From contig JAJVIC010000009.1 in NCBI GenBank assembly GCA_022072225.1, forward strand, positions 775,746-839,745: 64,000 nt of DNA, in the 5' to 3' direction. Within the stretch, counting starts at the first letter, position 1. The number at the start of each line of letters is the position of its first letter. This DNA comes from Bacteroidia bacterium. GTDB lineage: Bacteria; Bacteroidota; Bacteroidia; SXHM01. Below the pieces are notes generated by a model that did no database searches, was not told where the DNA came from, and saw only the letters and a program-made list of their open reading frames with translations. Both the position numbers and the translations under genes were made by a program. Positions 16,009 to 24,793 of this stretch are shown here, piece after piece.

Positions 16009-16614
16009 TTATGATTGTTGCTGGCGTTTATCCAGCTCCTGTTTTATGCGTCCTGCTTTTTCGTAAGCCTCTTCCTCAATGGCTTCGTTGAGCATGGCCT
16101 GTAATTCCTCGGTAGTCAGTTCCGAGTATTTGTCGCCCTTTCCCGCTTTGGGTGTTTTCTTTTCTGCTTGCGCGGTTTCGGCAAAAGCACCGCCATCTTC
16201 CATAATTATTCCGGCTGAGGAAAGTATAAACTCGTAGGTATAAACCGGGCAATTGAAACGGGTAGCCAACGCTATGGCATCGGATGTACGTGAGTCAATT
16301 TCCTGTATTTCGCCTGCTTCATTCTGGCACACAAGGTGGGCATAAAAAATTCCCTCTATCAGGTTGTAAATAATTACCTCAATAATATTGATTCGAAAAG
16401 CCTCCGCAAAAGATTTAAAAAGGTCGTGGGTAAGCGGGCGTGTGGGCTGCATTTTTTCCAGTTCAATGGCAATGCTCTGCGCCTCGGGGCCGCCTATAAT
16501 AATGGGTAAGCGCCTTTTACCTTCTGCTTCACCCAACACAAGCGCATACGCGCCTGATTGTGTTTGGCTGTAGGATAAACCGATGATGTCTAATTTTATT
16601 TTTTTCTTTTCCAT
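16009..16614 (-). CDS. Bifunctional nuclease (DUF151) family protein with UvrB/UvrC motif
   Basis: 201 residues. Residues ~8-135 form the BFN/DUF151 domain (LPIIIGGPEAQSIAIELE, then IDSRTSDAIALATRFNCPVY). The C-terminus (~155-190, LTTEELQAMLNEAIEEEAYEKA) is a UvrB/UvrC helical-hairpin motif, the standard arrangement in Bacteroidota. The family is reported to have RNase and DNase activity; cellular role is unclear. Strand and spacing fit a run etfB-etfA-BFN-nupC, though a dyad repeat separates it from etfA. Confidence 0.9.
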   Translation of the reverse strand: MEKKKIKLDIIGLSYSQTQSGAYALVLGEAEGKRRLPIIIGGPEAQSIAIELEKMQPTRPLTHDLFKSFAEAFRINIIEVIIYNLIEGIFYAHLVCQNEAGEIQEIDSRTSDAIALATRFNCPVYTYEFILSSAGIIMEDGGAFAETAQAEKKTPKAGKGDKYSELTTEELQAMLNEAIEEEAYEKAGRIKQELDKRQQQS

Positions 16615-16650
16615 CCCGTGAAAGCAGAAGCCTAAAGTAGTGTTTTTTTG

Positions 16651-16707
16651 CCACAGATTACAAAGATTAGCACAGATTGAATATGTGAAAATCTGTGTAA
16701 TCTGTGG
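16651..16707. repeat. CACAGATT-type dyad repeat, copy 2
   Basis: Arms 16651-16668 and 16690-16707 pair at 17 of 18 positions (CCACAGATTACAAAGATT against the complement of CCACAGATTACACAGATT). It lies between the end of etfA and the start of the bifunctional nuclease gene, about 36 nt before that gene's ATG. Confidence 0.85.
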
Positions 16708-16716
16708 TGGAAAATA

Positions 16717-17694
16717 TTAATTATTTGCTTTCAGCGTTTTAAAAGCCTCAATCAGTTTAGGCACTACTTCAAACGCATCGCCTACTACACCGTAGTCAGC
16801 TGCTTTAAAGAAAGGAGCTTCAGGGTCTTTGTTGATTACTACAATCACTTTGCTTTGGTTCACACCGGCAAGGTGCTGTATTGCTCCCGAAATTCCGATA
16901 GCAATGTACAGGTTAGGGCGGATAGCAATACCGGTTTGTCCTACGTGCTCGTGGTGCGGTCTCCATCCGATGTCGGCTACCGGACGTGAGCAGGCGGTTG
17001 TTGCGCCAAGCACTTTTGCCAGGTCTTCAATCATTCCCCAATTCTCAGGTCCTTTCATTCCGCGTCCTGCGCTTACTACCAGTTCTGCCTCCGGCAGCGG
17101 AGCTACACCCGATGCCGAAGCACGGTTTACTTCTTTTACTACCAACGTTGAGTTGATGCCTGAAAGGTCGGCACTGAAATCAGCTACTTCGGCAGTTGCA
17201 TCAGTTGCAACTACAGGAAAAGAGTTAGGCATTAAAGAGATGATTTTCTCATCGGTAAGAATGTTTACATCGGCATAAGCTTTACCCGAAAAAACGTTTT
17301 TACGAACAGTGAAATTTCCGCCATCTAAATTCGGTAATGAAGTTGCTCCACTTACCAATCCCGCTTTTGAGCGTGCTGAAAGGCGTGATGCCAATGATTT
17401 TCCGGTTGAGTCGTGTGCGAACACCACCACTTTTGCTCCTGCTGAATTTGCAGCTTGCGCAATAGCAGCAGTCAATAGCTGCGGGTCGAATGAGTTAAGT
17501 TTGTCGTTGGTTATTTTCAGAACTTTTGTTGCTCCGTATTTACCCAATTCTGCAAGGTTATCAGAAGAGTTAACCACTAAAGCAACTGCGTTGGTTCCCA
17601 ACAGCGAAGCCACTTTGCTTCCGTAGTGAATTGCCTCTAATGATGATTTTTTTACTTTTCCGTTGATGGTGTCTGCGTATATTAAAACTGACAT
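16717..17694 (-). CDS. etfA: Electron transfer flavoprotein subunit alpha
   Basis: 325 residues. The C-terminal FAD-binding domain has the family signature: SAGRGMKGPENWG, ATTACSRPVADIGWRPHHEHVGQTG, YIAIGISGAIQHLAG and VVINKDPEAPFFKAADYG. With EtfB it forms the FAD/AMP heterodimer that takes electrons from acyl-CoA dehydrogenases and passes them to ETF:quinone oxidoreductase. The gene follows etfB with 88 nt between, which contain a CTCCCC hairpin repeat. Length is normal. Confidence 0.97.
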   Translation of the reverse strand: MSVLIYADTINGKVKKSSLEAIHYGSKVASLLGTNAVALVVNSSDNLAELGKYGATKVLKITNDKLNSFDPQLLTAAIAQAANSAGAKVVVFAHDSTGKSLASRLSARSKAGLVSGATSLPNLDGGNFTVRKNVFSGKAYADVNILTDEKIISLMPNSFPVVATDATAEVADFSADLSGINSTLVVKEVNRASASGVAPLPEAELVVSAGRGMKGPENWGMIEDLAKVLGATTACSRPVADIGWRPHHEHVGQTGIAIRPNLYIAIGISGAIQHLAGVNQSKVIVVINKDPEAPFFKAADYGVVGDAFEVVPKLIEAFKTLKANN

Positions 17695-17755
17695 ATTTTT
17701 AGTTTAAAGTTGTAAAGTCTAATGTTTAAAGTTGTTGTTCAGGCGGTTTTGCAAG

Positions 17756-17780
17756 CCTCCCCTTTGGGGAGGTTGGTGGG
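17756..17780. repeat. CTCCCC-type hairpin repeat, copy 2
   Basis: CCTCCCC (17756-17762), loop TTT, GGGGAGG (17766-17772), then TTGGTGGGG. Lies between etfB and etfA. Related to 15977-16006. Confidence 0.75.
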
Positions 17781-17782
17781 GC

Positions 17783-18523
17783 TTATATCACTTTCGCTTC
17801 GGTGTGCAACAGGTTTACCAATTCGGTCATGTTATCAGGGCTTACCATTTTAACAGCAGCTTTTGCAGGCGGCAGCGTAAATGTTTTAACTGATGTAAGC
17901 TGTGCTGCATTAACAGGAGCAACAACGGTCAATGGTTTTGTGCGTGCTGCCATAATTCCGCGCATGTTGGGGATACGAGCTTCCGCCATTCCTTTCTGGC
18001 AGCTTACTACAAATGTTCCGGTAACTTCCACAGTTTCGTAGCCACCTTCGATTGAACGTTTTAATGTAGCTTTTCCGCCTTCAACATCCAATGTGCTTGC
18101 ATGAGAAATGTAAGGAACGCCCATCAGTTCGGCAATCATTCCGCCTACTTCTGCACCGTTATAATCAATAGTTTCTTTTCCGGTCATTACAATATTGTAG
18201 CCTTGTGTTTTTGCATACTCGGCAATTTGTGTGGCAACATAAAATGATTCGTTGCTGTTACCGTCAATGCGAACTGCATCATTTGCTCCGATTGCCAGTG
18301 CTTTTCGGATAATTTGGTCGTTATCGGCAGGGCCTACATTAATGATGGTAACTGTTCCGCCTTGTTTTTCGGTAATTTCAAGTGCGCGTACCAGCGCATA
18401 CCACTCATCATAAGGATTTACGATAAACTGAACTTTATCTTCATTGAATTTTGTATCGTTGTCAATGAACGAAATTTTTGTTGTTGTGTCGGGCACTTTG
18501 CTGATGCAGACTAATATTTTCAT
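17783..18523 (-). CDS. etfB: Electron transfer flavoprotein subunit beta
   Basis: 246 residues. N-terminus MKILVCISKVPDTTTKISF and the ETF-beta signature region VEVTGTFVVSCQKGMAEARIPNMRGIMAARTKPL are both typical. It binds AMP and partners EtfA in electron transfer from fatty-acid and amino-acid oxidation. It is the first gene of the etfBA pair; a minus-strand TAGCTTTG promoter element lies 38 nt upstream of the ATG. Confidence 0.97.
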   Translation of the reverse strand: MKILVCISKVPDTTTKISFIDNDTKFNEDKVQFIVNPYDEWYALVRALEITEKQGGTVTIINVGPADNDQIIRKALAIGANDAVRIDGNSNESFYVATQIAEYAKTQGYNIVMTGKETIDYNGAEVGGMIAELMGVPYISHASTLDVEGGKATLKRSIEGGYETVEVTGTFVVSCQKGMAEARIPNMRGIMAARTKPLTVVAPVNAAQLTSVKTFTLPPAKAAVKMVSPDNMTELVNLLHTEAKVI

Positions 18524-18560
18524 TGCTTGAGTTTTGTTAAAGGATTTTTTAAAACGGGTG

Positions 18561-18568
18561 CAAAGCTA
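18561..18568 (-). promoter_or_regulatory. Bacteroidota -7 element upstream of etfB (TAGCTTTG)
   Basis: Exact TAnnTTTG match on the minus strand, 38 nt before the etfB ATG. No clear -33 TTG at the standard spacing. Confidence 0.5.
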
Positions 18569-18618
18569 ATAATTTATGAAAGTAAATAAGGGGATTTTTT
18601 CGATGAGTAAAATCAGAC

Positions 18619-20286
18619 TTATCTCAACTTTGCAACAACACCCGAATAGGATTTTAAAACAATGGTTCTTTCAAAATGTTCAGCTATGTTTTTATCGGTT
18701 GAGAGCAGTTTACTGAACCCGCCCACATTCAACTGTATTCTTTTCTCCTGTTTGCTGAAGTTGATGAGCACAGCTACTTTTTCTTTTTCGTTACTGCGGT
18801 AATAACCCAATACATTGCTCGGAAGTTCGTTGGCAGGAATAAGTTCAAGTCTGCCGCTGTGCAGCGCAGGATGGTTGTTGCGCAGTTCAAGCAATTCGCT
18901 GATGAAATTAAGCATGGAATTTTCGTCCCCTTTTTCTGTTTCTGCGTTTATCGTTTTGTAGTTTTCTCCAACCGGAAGCCATGTTTTCTCTGCAGTTGAG
19001 AATCCTGAATTCTTAGTAGTATCCCATTGCATGGGTGTCCGCATCTCATCGCGGTTCATGGTTTCGCCCGCCATATCAACCAGAAAACGGGGCATTGCAG
19101 GATATAAATGTGCCACAGGGTCTAAGGCTTTGCGGTAAGGCATACGCACATCGGTCATGCCTATTTCTTCGCCATAATAAAAGCAAGGTGTTCCTCTTGC
19201 CGTGAATTGTAAAAGATGAACAAGTTTAGCTTTATCCAAGTTGCCTTTTAACCGCCTTGCCATCCGCCTGCGGTCATGATTGCTGAACACATACACCGGA
19301 TTGAAAGGTGCCGGAAAGTCCTTTTCCATGCTTTCAATTAATTCGTGAAAATACTTAGCCTTGAATTTAAAGCGCAGCATCTCAAAGTCGAAAGCCAGTC
19401 CAAGTCCGTCATTTTTTTCTTCACCCAAAAAACGCCTTATCATCTGTCGGTTTCCGAATACTTCGCCCAGTAATATTTTATCTCCAAACTCATCGCATAC
19501 CGCGCGTAACTCATTTGCAAAACCGAAACTCTCCGGTTGGTTCATATATCCTTTCACTGTTTTGCGGTATTCTTTTGCATCGTGCTTTTCCATTACGGCT
19601 TTGCGCGAAGCAGCATTGTTGCGAAACAACGAATCTTTGTAAATACTGTTGAACATATCCAGACGAAAACCGTCAGCGCCCTTATCCAGCCAGAAGCGTA
19701 CCACATCAAACATTGCTTTTTTTACTTCCGGATTGCGGTAATTCAAATCAGGTTGAAAAGGCAGAAAACTTGCCCAGTAATATTGGTCGCGCTCTTTGCA
19801 ATAGTGCCAGCCTTTTTGTTTTAGTGCAGATTTCCATCCGTTGGGCTTATCGCGCCAGATATACCAATCTGCTTTTGCATTCGTTCTTGACGAAGCTGAT
19901 TCTTTAAACCACGGGTTTTCATCCGAAGTGTGATTCATTACCATGTCAAATACGATTTTCATTCCGCGTTTGTGAATTTCTTCAATCAGATGTTGAGCAT
20001 CTTCCAACGTTCCGTATTCAGGTGCTATGTTGGTATATTCCGAAATGTCGTAACCGAAATCTTTTTGAGGTGAACCAAAGAAAGGCGAGCACCAAATCGT
20101 CTCAAATCCCAGCGATTGGATGTAATCTAATTTCTGAATAATGCCTTTGATATCGCCAGTTCCATCGCCATTGGTATCGTAGTAGGAGCGGGGATAAATT
20201 TGGTAGATTGTGGTTTGGTGATACCAGGGTTGGGCGGTTGCAAGTAGGCAGTGGACAGTAAGCAGTAAAAAGAATATTAATCTCAT
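18619..20286 (-). CDS. Secreted GH13 alpha-glucosidase/amylase
   Basis: 555 residues. Signal peptide MRLIFFLLLTVHCLLATAQ, so exported. The GH13 (alpha/beta)8 domain begins WYHQTTIYQIYPRSYYDTNGDG. Catalytic triad: D210 (GFRLDMF), E275 (LLGEVFG) and D338 (VFSNHDR). The oligo-1,6-glucosidase/alpha-glucosidase subgroup is likely, hydrolysing malto- or isomalto-oligosaccharides; exact linkage cannot be assigned. The hydrophobic core of the signal peptide (LLTVHCLLA) is encoded by a GTCCACTG-type repeat (20244-20266). The gene follows the ceramidase-like gene by 3 nt. Confidence 0.9.
   Translation of the reverse strand: MRLIFFLLLTVHCLLATAQPWYHQTTIYQIYPRSYYDTNGDGTGDIKGIIQKLDYIQSLGFETIWCSPFFGSPQKDFGYDISEYTNIAPEYGTLEDAQHLIEEIHKRGMKIVFDMVMNHTSDENPWFKESASSRTNAKADWYIWRDKPNGWKSALKQKGWHYCKERDQYYWASFLPFQPDLNYRNPEVKKAMFDVVRFWLDKGADGFRLDMFNSIYKDSLFRNNAASRKAVMEKHDAKEYRKTVKGYMNQPESFGFANELRAVCDEFGDKILLGEVFGNRQMIRRFLGEEKNDGLGLAFDFEMLRFKFKAKYFHELIESMEKDFPAPFNPVYVFSNHDRRRMARRLKGNLDKAKLVHLLQFTARGTPCFYYGEEIGMTDVRMPYRKALDPVAHLYPAMPRFLVDMAGETMNRDEMRTPMQWDTTKNSGFSTAEKTWLPVGENYKTINAETEKGDENSMLNFISELLELRNNHPALHSGRLELIPANELPSNVLGYYRSNEKEKVAVLINFSKQEKRIQLNVGGFSKLLSTDKNIAEHFERTIVLKSYSGVVAKLR
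20244..20266. repeat. AGTCCACTG-type repeat within signal-peptide codons
   Basis: GTAGGCAGTGGACAGTAAGC (first 20 nt) is a run of variants of the AGTGGACAGT word. In the GH13 gene it encodes the signal-peptide core TVHCLLA. Related runs occur at 28281-28309, 29195-29234 and 29481-29510. Confidence 0.6.
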
Positions 20287-20289
20287 AAA

Positions 20290-21084
20290 TTATTCGTTAT
20301 GTTCCGAAACATAATACCTGAACAAAAAATACAGCGAAACAGCGTTCAGTATGTGCCAGATGCCATGCCCCTGAATCAATGAATACGGGTCGCAGAGCGC
20401 GGTTTCGTTTTGCCATAAATTCCAGATAAAGAGCGCAAGCAGCAGCGCACCAAAACTCAGAAATGCCCATCTTTTTTCGTGCTGCATTTTGCGCACATAA
20501 ATATTCAGTGCTTCCAGCAGAATTGCCGATGAAACAAAAAAAGCAAACACGGTATTGCCGAAAAAATCAAAAATAAAATGTACGTTTTGAAAGTTTGCCC
20601 ACACACAAAAACTAACCACCGAAACGAAAATCAATGAAAAATAAAACGGTGTTAATTTGAAAAAACGTTCAGCTGCATATGCAACAAGGAATGCAGCAAT
20701 CAGATACATGGAAAGCATATCCAGAAAACCACCAACAGCAGTGGTAGTAGCATGCATAGCCATAGAACCCGGGCCAAGATAAACTACCAGCGAAGAAAAG
20801 AAAGCACCATAAAAAATAGTCTGTGTTAAACTGTTTTTGTTGGGATTGTAAATTCCCCGCGACAGCCTGAAACCAATGTACAGGCCGCAAATTATAAATG
20901 CAAGATTTGACCATGTGTTTACCGGTTGTTTAATTAATCCTTCGCGGTCGGCTTCGCAAAACACCGAGCCAACACCCGTTGGTGGACCAAACCAACCGTT
21001 CATAATTGCAAGAAATAGCAAAGCAAGTGTTATGATTGCTGTTGCCAGCGGGAAAATAAAAATCTGTTTTTGGTTTTTATGCAT
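20290..21084 (-). CDS. Ceramidase-like (CREST superfamily) membrane protein
   Basis: 264 residues, seven predicted membrane helices. Matches the alkaline ceramidase fold: FCEADREGLIKQPVNTWSNL (motif with Cys-Glu and Asn), PGSMAMHATTT (Ser/His), and GHGIWHILNAVSLYF (H-x3-H) near the C-terminus. The Zn-binding His set and Ser of the CREST hydrolases seem to be present. It may hydrolyse an amide-linked lipid; Bacteroidota make sphingolipids and N-acyl amines, so a lipid amidase is plausible. It is transcribed with the downstream secreted GH13 gene. A minus-strand TACTTTTG lies 11 nt upstream of the ATG. Confidence 0.82.
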   Translation of the reverse strand: MHKNQKQIFIFPLATAIITLALLFLAIMNGWFGPPTGVGSVFCEADREGLIKQPVNTWSNLAFIICGLYIGFRLSRGIYNPNKNSLTQTIFYGAFFSSLVVYLGPGSMAMHATTTAVGGFLDMLSMYLIAAFLVAYAAERFFKLTPFYFSLIFVSVVSFCVWANFQNVHFIFDFFGNTVFAFFVSSAILLEALNIYVRKMQHEKRWAFLSFGALLLALFIWNLWQNETALCDPYSLIQGHGIWHILNAVSLYFLFRYYVSEHNE

Positions 21085-21095
21085 CGTAATAGAAT

Positions 21096-21125
21096 CAAAA
21101 GTAAATCAGATTTACATTAGTTTTG
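21096..21125. promoter_or_regulatory. Divergent -7 elements, TACTTTTG (-) and TAGTTTTG (+)
   Basis: TACTTTTG on the minus strand (21103 to 21096) and TAGTTTTG on the plus strand (21118-21125), both exact TAnnTTTG matches. They face away from each other towards the ceramidase-like gene and the 21133 gene. They leave only 11 and 7 nt before the respective ATGs. Confidence 0.5.
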
Positions 21126-21132
21126 CCATCCG

Positions 21133-21897
21133 ATGAAAAAAACAGTATTGTTTATCATAAGTTTTCTGATATTTTCTGTAATATCAGTTGTCAATTCTTT
21201 TGCTCAGGTCAATGTGAAAGACAGTATGGTTACCGCACCCATGTTTACATTTTCGTATGGTGTTCAATTGCCCGCAGGCGATATGAAAGACCGTTTCGGA
21301 GTTAGCTCCAGTGCCGGGGCTGATTTTATGGTTAAGAATAAAAAGAACTGGATTTTTGGAGCAGATTTTCATTATGTTTTTGGTACAGATGTGAAAGAAA
21401 ACACCATTCTTGACGGCATGAAAACTCCGCAGGGCGAGATAATAGGACAGGATGGACAATTTGCTGACATCGCTATTTTTGAACGCGGTTATACTACGTG
21501 TTTAAAAGTGGGTAAAATATTCCCGCTCGGAAAACCCAACAAAAACTCAGGAATATTATTTACAACCGGAGCCGGTTTTATGCAGCATAAAATACGCATT
21601 GATGTTGCTAATAATACCGCACCGCAACTAACCAAAGAAACCAAGAAGGGCTACGACCGCCTGACAAATGGCTTTATGCTTGACCATTTTCTAGGTTACA
21701 TGTTATTGGGAAATAAACGATTGCTTAATTTCTATGGTGGCTTTGAGTTTACGCATGCGTTTACACAAAACCGCAGAGATTATAATTGGGATACCATGCA
21801 GCGCGATACCAAAAAACGTTATGATGTGCTTTACGGAATTCGTCTTGGATTTATTATTCCGTTTTATAAACGGGCAGGCAAGACTTATTACTACTAA
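21133..21897 (+). CDS. Predicted outer-membrane beta-barrel protein, uncharacterised
   Basis: 254 residues. Signal peptide about 1-25 (ending SFAQV). The rest alternates short amphipathic strands (FTFSYGVQLPAGDMKDRFG, WIFGADFHYVFG, ILFTTGAGFMQHKIRI, LNFYGGFEFTHAFTQ) and ends in YDVLYGIRLGFIIPFYKRA, the pattern of small Bacteroidota outer-membrane barrels. No enzymatic motif. 28 nt before kdtA; a GCGCCTTTGCGG motif lies between them. Function unknown. Confidence 0.75.
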   Translation: MKKTVLFIISFLIFSVISVVNSFAQVNVKDSMVTAPMFTFSYGVQLPAGDMKDRFGVSSSAGADFMVKNKKNWIFGADFHYVFGTDVKENTILDGMKTPQGEIIGQDGQFADIAIFERGYTTCLKVGKIFPLGKPNKNSGILFTTGAGFMQHKIRIDVANNTAPQLTKETKKGYDRLTNGFMLDHFLGYMLLGNKRLLNFYGGFEFTHAFTQNRRDYNWDTMQRDTKKRYDVLYGIRLGFIIPFYKRAGKTYYY

Positions 21898-21924
21898 TTT
21901 CCTTTGCGCCTTTGCGGTGAATAA

Positions 21925-23172
21925 ATGAACGTATTATACAATCTTGCAATCTTTCTCTACACCCTTTCTGTTCGCATGGCTGCGATTTGGAACAACAAAG
22001 CCCGCAAATGGGTTGATGGCAGAAAAACAGTTTTTGATGAACTGAAAAGCAAGGTAAATTCTAATGAAAAAAAGGTTTGGTTTCATTGCGCTTCATTGGG
22101 TGAGTTTGAGCAGGCTCGTCCTGTGATTGAATTATTCAAGCATAGAAATCCGACATTTAAAATTCTGCTTACATTTTTCTCTCCTTCGGGTTATGAAGTC
22201 AGAAAAAACTATACTGGCGCAGATTATATTTTCTATTTGCCTGTCGATACTGCCGCTAATGCCAGGCAATTTGTTGAATTAGTAAATCCTTCGCTTGCGG
22301 TTTTTGCTAAGTATGACTTTTGGTTCAACTATTTGCAAATGCTGCACAAAAGCAAAATTCCGGTTGTGGTTTTTTCTGCTGTTTTCAGAAAAGAGCAATA
22401 CTTTTTTCAGGAATATGGGGAGTGGTTTCTGAAGATTTTATCAAAGATTGATGTTATTTGCGTTCAGGATGAAGAATCGCGAAAGCTTTTAAGAAAGGCA
22501 AAATTTAATAATGTAATGCTTTGCGGTGATACACGCTTTGACCGCGTTATGCAAATTGCCGGGCAGCCCGCTGATTTTCCATTGATTGAAAGATTTAAAA
22601 ACGATAAAATCACCATTGTAGCCGGAAGTACTTGGCCAGATGATGAGCGAATTATAATTGAGTTAATCAAGAAGCGAAAAGACACCATGAAGTTTATTAT
22701 TGCTCCTCACGAGACAGATGAAAAGAGGATTGCTGAATTAATGGAACAGATACCCGTTGAAGCATTACGTTTTTCGCAGGCGAATGAGCATAATATTTCA
22801 GATGCAGTTGTTTTAGTAATTGACAGTATTGGAATTCTTTCTCAGGTTTACAGATATGCTGATGTGGCTTATGTTGGTGGTGGTTTTGGAAAAGGAATTC
22901 ACAATATTCTTGAACCGGCAGCTTTTTCAGTTCCTGTAATTATAGGACCTAACTATAAAAAGTTTAATGAAGCAGTAGAAATGGTAAATCTGAGCATGGC
23001 GTTTACGATTGATAAGTTCAGGCAAATGAATAATAAAATCACAGATTTGTTTTTTATTAAGGGCAGCGATGCTGCTGTTAAAAGAAGAATTGCCGAATAC
23101 ATGAAATCTAAAAAAGGCGCAACACAACAAGTTGTTGAAGGCTTGGAAAAATTAATTAATGCCACTAAATAA
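21925..23172 (+). CDS. waaA: 3-deoxy-D-manno-octulosonic acid (Kdo) transferase
   Basis: 415 residues. Family hallmarks: N-terminal anchor-like segment, KVWFHCASLGEFEQARPVI (acceptor-site region with Glu base), YDFWFNYL, and in the C-terminal Rossmann domain VAGSTWPDDE and YVGGGFGKGIHNILEPAAFSVPVI. Transfers Kdo from CMP-Kdo to lipid A precursor at the inner membrane, the first step of LPS core assembly. Twenty nt before murB on the same strand. Confidence 0.95.
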   Translation: MNVLYNLAIFLYTLSVRMAAIWNNKARKWVDGRKTVFDELKSKVNSNEKKVWFHCASLGEFEQARPVIELFKHRNPTFKILLTFFSPSGYEVRKNYTGADYIFYLPVDTAANARQFVELVNPSLAVFAKYDFWFNYLQMLHKSKIPVVVFSAVFRKEQYFFQEYGEWFLKILSKIDVICVQDEESRKLLRKAKFNNVMLCGDTRFDRVMQIAGQPADFPLIERFKNDKITIVAGSTWPDDERIIIELIKKRKDTMKFIIAPHETDEKRIAELMEQIPVEALRFSQANEHNISDAVVLVIDSIGILSQVYRYADVAYVGGGFGKGIHNILEPAAFSVPVIIGPNYKKFNEAVEMVNLSMAFTIDKFRQMNNKITDLFFIKGSDAAVKRRIAEYMKSKKGATQQVVEGLEKLINATK

Positions 23173-23192
23173 ATTTTACATTCGCAGGCATT

Positions 23193-24206
23193 ATGAATAT
23201 ACGTGAAGGCGTTTCTCTCAGGCAGTACAACACTTTTGGAATAGCGGCTAAAGCAAAATTTTTTGCGGAGATTTCTGCGCTTGCTGATGCCCGTGAAATC
23301 TGCTCTCACAAACAGTTTGTCAAAACGGATAAACTTATTCTTGGTGGTGGCAGCAATATTCTTTTCACTAAAGATTTTGATGGTATTGTCATCAAAAATA
23401 ATTTCAAAGGAATTGAAGTTGTTGCTGAAAATTCAGATAACATTTTTGTGAAATCAGGAGCAGGGGAAAATTGGCACAACTTTGTGTTGCATTGCATTGA
23501 AAATAATTATGCCGGAGTTGAAAATCTTTCACTTATTCCGGGCAATGTGGGTGCAAGTCCCATGCAGAATATTGGTGCTTACGGTGTGGAAATTAAAGAT
23601 GTTTTTCATGAACTGGAAGCCTTTGAAATTGCTACCGCTGAACAGGTAAAATTTTCTGCTGCAGATTGCAATTTCGGTTATCGCGAAAGTGTTTTTAAAA
23701 ACAAACACCGCAATAAATTTATCATTACTTCGGTTACGTTCAGGCTTAATAGAATTCCAAAATTCAATATCAGTTACGGAGCAATTGAGCAGGAACTGGA
23801 GAAAATGGGTGTTAAAGAATTAAGTATTTCTTCTGTGAGCAAAGCTGTTTGTAACATTCGCAGCAGCAAACTGCCCGACCCAAAACAAATAGGAAATGCA
23901 GGCAGTTTCTTCAAAAATCCTGTTATTTCTCAGGAGTTGTATGAGAACATAAAAAAGGAATTTGCCAATGTAGTGGCTTATCCTTCGGGCAACGAAGTGA
24001 AACTTGCTGCCGGTTGGCTCATTGAACAATGCGGATGGAAAGGTTATCGTAAAAACGATTGTGGCGTTCACATGAATCAAGCATTGGTTTTGGTAAATTA
24101 CGGAAATGCAAGTGGAGATGAGATTTTTAATCTTTCGCAGGAAGTAATGGATTCGGTGAATAAAAAATTTGGCGTTACGTTGGAGCGTGAAGTAAATATT
24201 GTATGA
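23193..24206 (+). CDS. murB: UDP-N-acetylmuramate dehydrogenase
   Basis: 337 residues, type I MurB length. FAD-binding LGGGSNILFTKDFDGIVIKN, PGNVGASPMQNIGAYGVEI, and the catalytic-loop region GNAGSFFKNPVIS (Ser proton donor). C-terminal AAGWLIEQCGWKG and HMNQALVLVNYGNAS are as in E. coli MurB. Reduces UDP-GlcNAc-enolpyruvate to UDP-MurNAc with NADPH in the cytoplasm. A TACATTCG near-promoter lies 8 nt before the ATG. The stop overlaps the next ATG (ATGA). Confidence 0.97.
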   Translation: MNIREGVSLRQYNTFGIAAKAKFFAEISALADAREICSHKQFVKTDKLILGGGSNILFTKDFDGIVIKNNFKGIEVVAENSDNIFVKSGAGENWHNFVLHCIENNYAGVENLSLIPGNVGASPMQNIGAYGVEIKDVFHELEAFEIATAEQVKFSAADCNFGYRESVFKNKHRNKFIITSVTFRLNRIPKFNISYGAIEQELEKMGVKELSISSVSKAVCNIRSSKLPDPKQIGNAGSFFKNPVISQELYENIKKEFANVVAYPSGNEVKLAAGWLIEQCGWKGYRKNDCGVHMNQALVLVNYGNASGDEIFNLSQEVMDSVNKKFGVTLEREVNIV

Positions 24207-24781
24207 TTGCAACCCGAATGAAATCGTTTCAACTTTTCTTATTGTTATTTCTCTTTTTTGCCACTGACATTTCAGGGCAAACTGCTGTTGCAACACAACC
24301 TGTTTCTGACAAAACAGAACCTTGTAATCTTGGTTCTATATTCGAAAAAAATATCTGCAGCAATATTGAAAACAATCAGGCTTCGCTTATTAAATTTCAA
24401 TTGCAGAAACGCAGTGCCGAAAACTCACTGGAGAAAGTTAAAATCTGGACACAAGCCAATTACTCCTGTATCCGTTGTAAGCCGCAGCCTGGTTTTTCAG
24501 GAGGCAGCATGCTCCGCAAATGTGTGCTTGAAAATGCATTAAATGTTGCTTTTTTTCTTGTTTACGATATGAAAGTGAACATGAATTTTGTGGAAGATGA
24601 TGGCCGTACTTTGTTAGACTGGGTTCAGGACGACACTGAAAAAACATTTGAAGAAGCCTTTGAAACAGAGAATGAGCAGGACAAAAAATTTCTCATGCAA
24701 ACGCTTAATAACAGCATGAAATTTTACAATCTGTTTAAAAATAACGGAGCAAAGTTTAAGCACGAACTTCAGAAGAAGTAA
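24203..24781 (+). CDS. Uncharacterised exported protein with ankyrin-like end
   Basis: 192 residues from the ATG overlapping the murB stop; a second Met at 24218 (MKSFQLFLLLFLFF) starts the signal peptide proper. Mature part has six Cys (several near CIRCKPQPGFSGGSMLRKC). The C-terminal half reads NMNFVEDDGRTLLDWVQDD ... FYNLFKNNGAKFKHEL, which resembles ankyrin repeats. Likely periplasmic. Translational coupling to murB is suggestive of envelope work, but function is unknown. Confidence 0.75.
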   Translation: MIATRMKSFQLFLLLFLFFATDISGQTAVATQPVSDKTEPCNLGSIFEKNICSNIENNQASLIKFQLQKRSAENSLEKVKIWTQANYSCIRCKPQPGFSGGSMLRKCVLENALNVAFFLVYDMKVNMNFVEDDGRTLLDWVQDDTEKTFEEAFETENEQDKKFLMQTLNNSMKFYNLFKNNGAKFKHELQKK

Positions 24782-24793
24782 TCGTTTCGAAAA

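Noticed and set aside
16717-18523. Riboswitch or attenuator upstream of etfB
   Set aside because: Leader is under 100 nt and shows only a -7 element; no conserved riboswitch core is recognisable.
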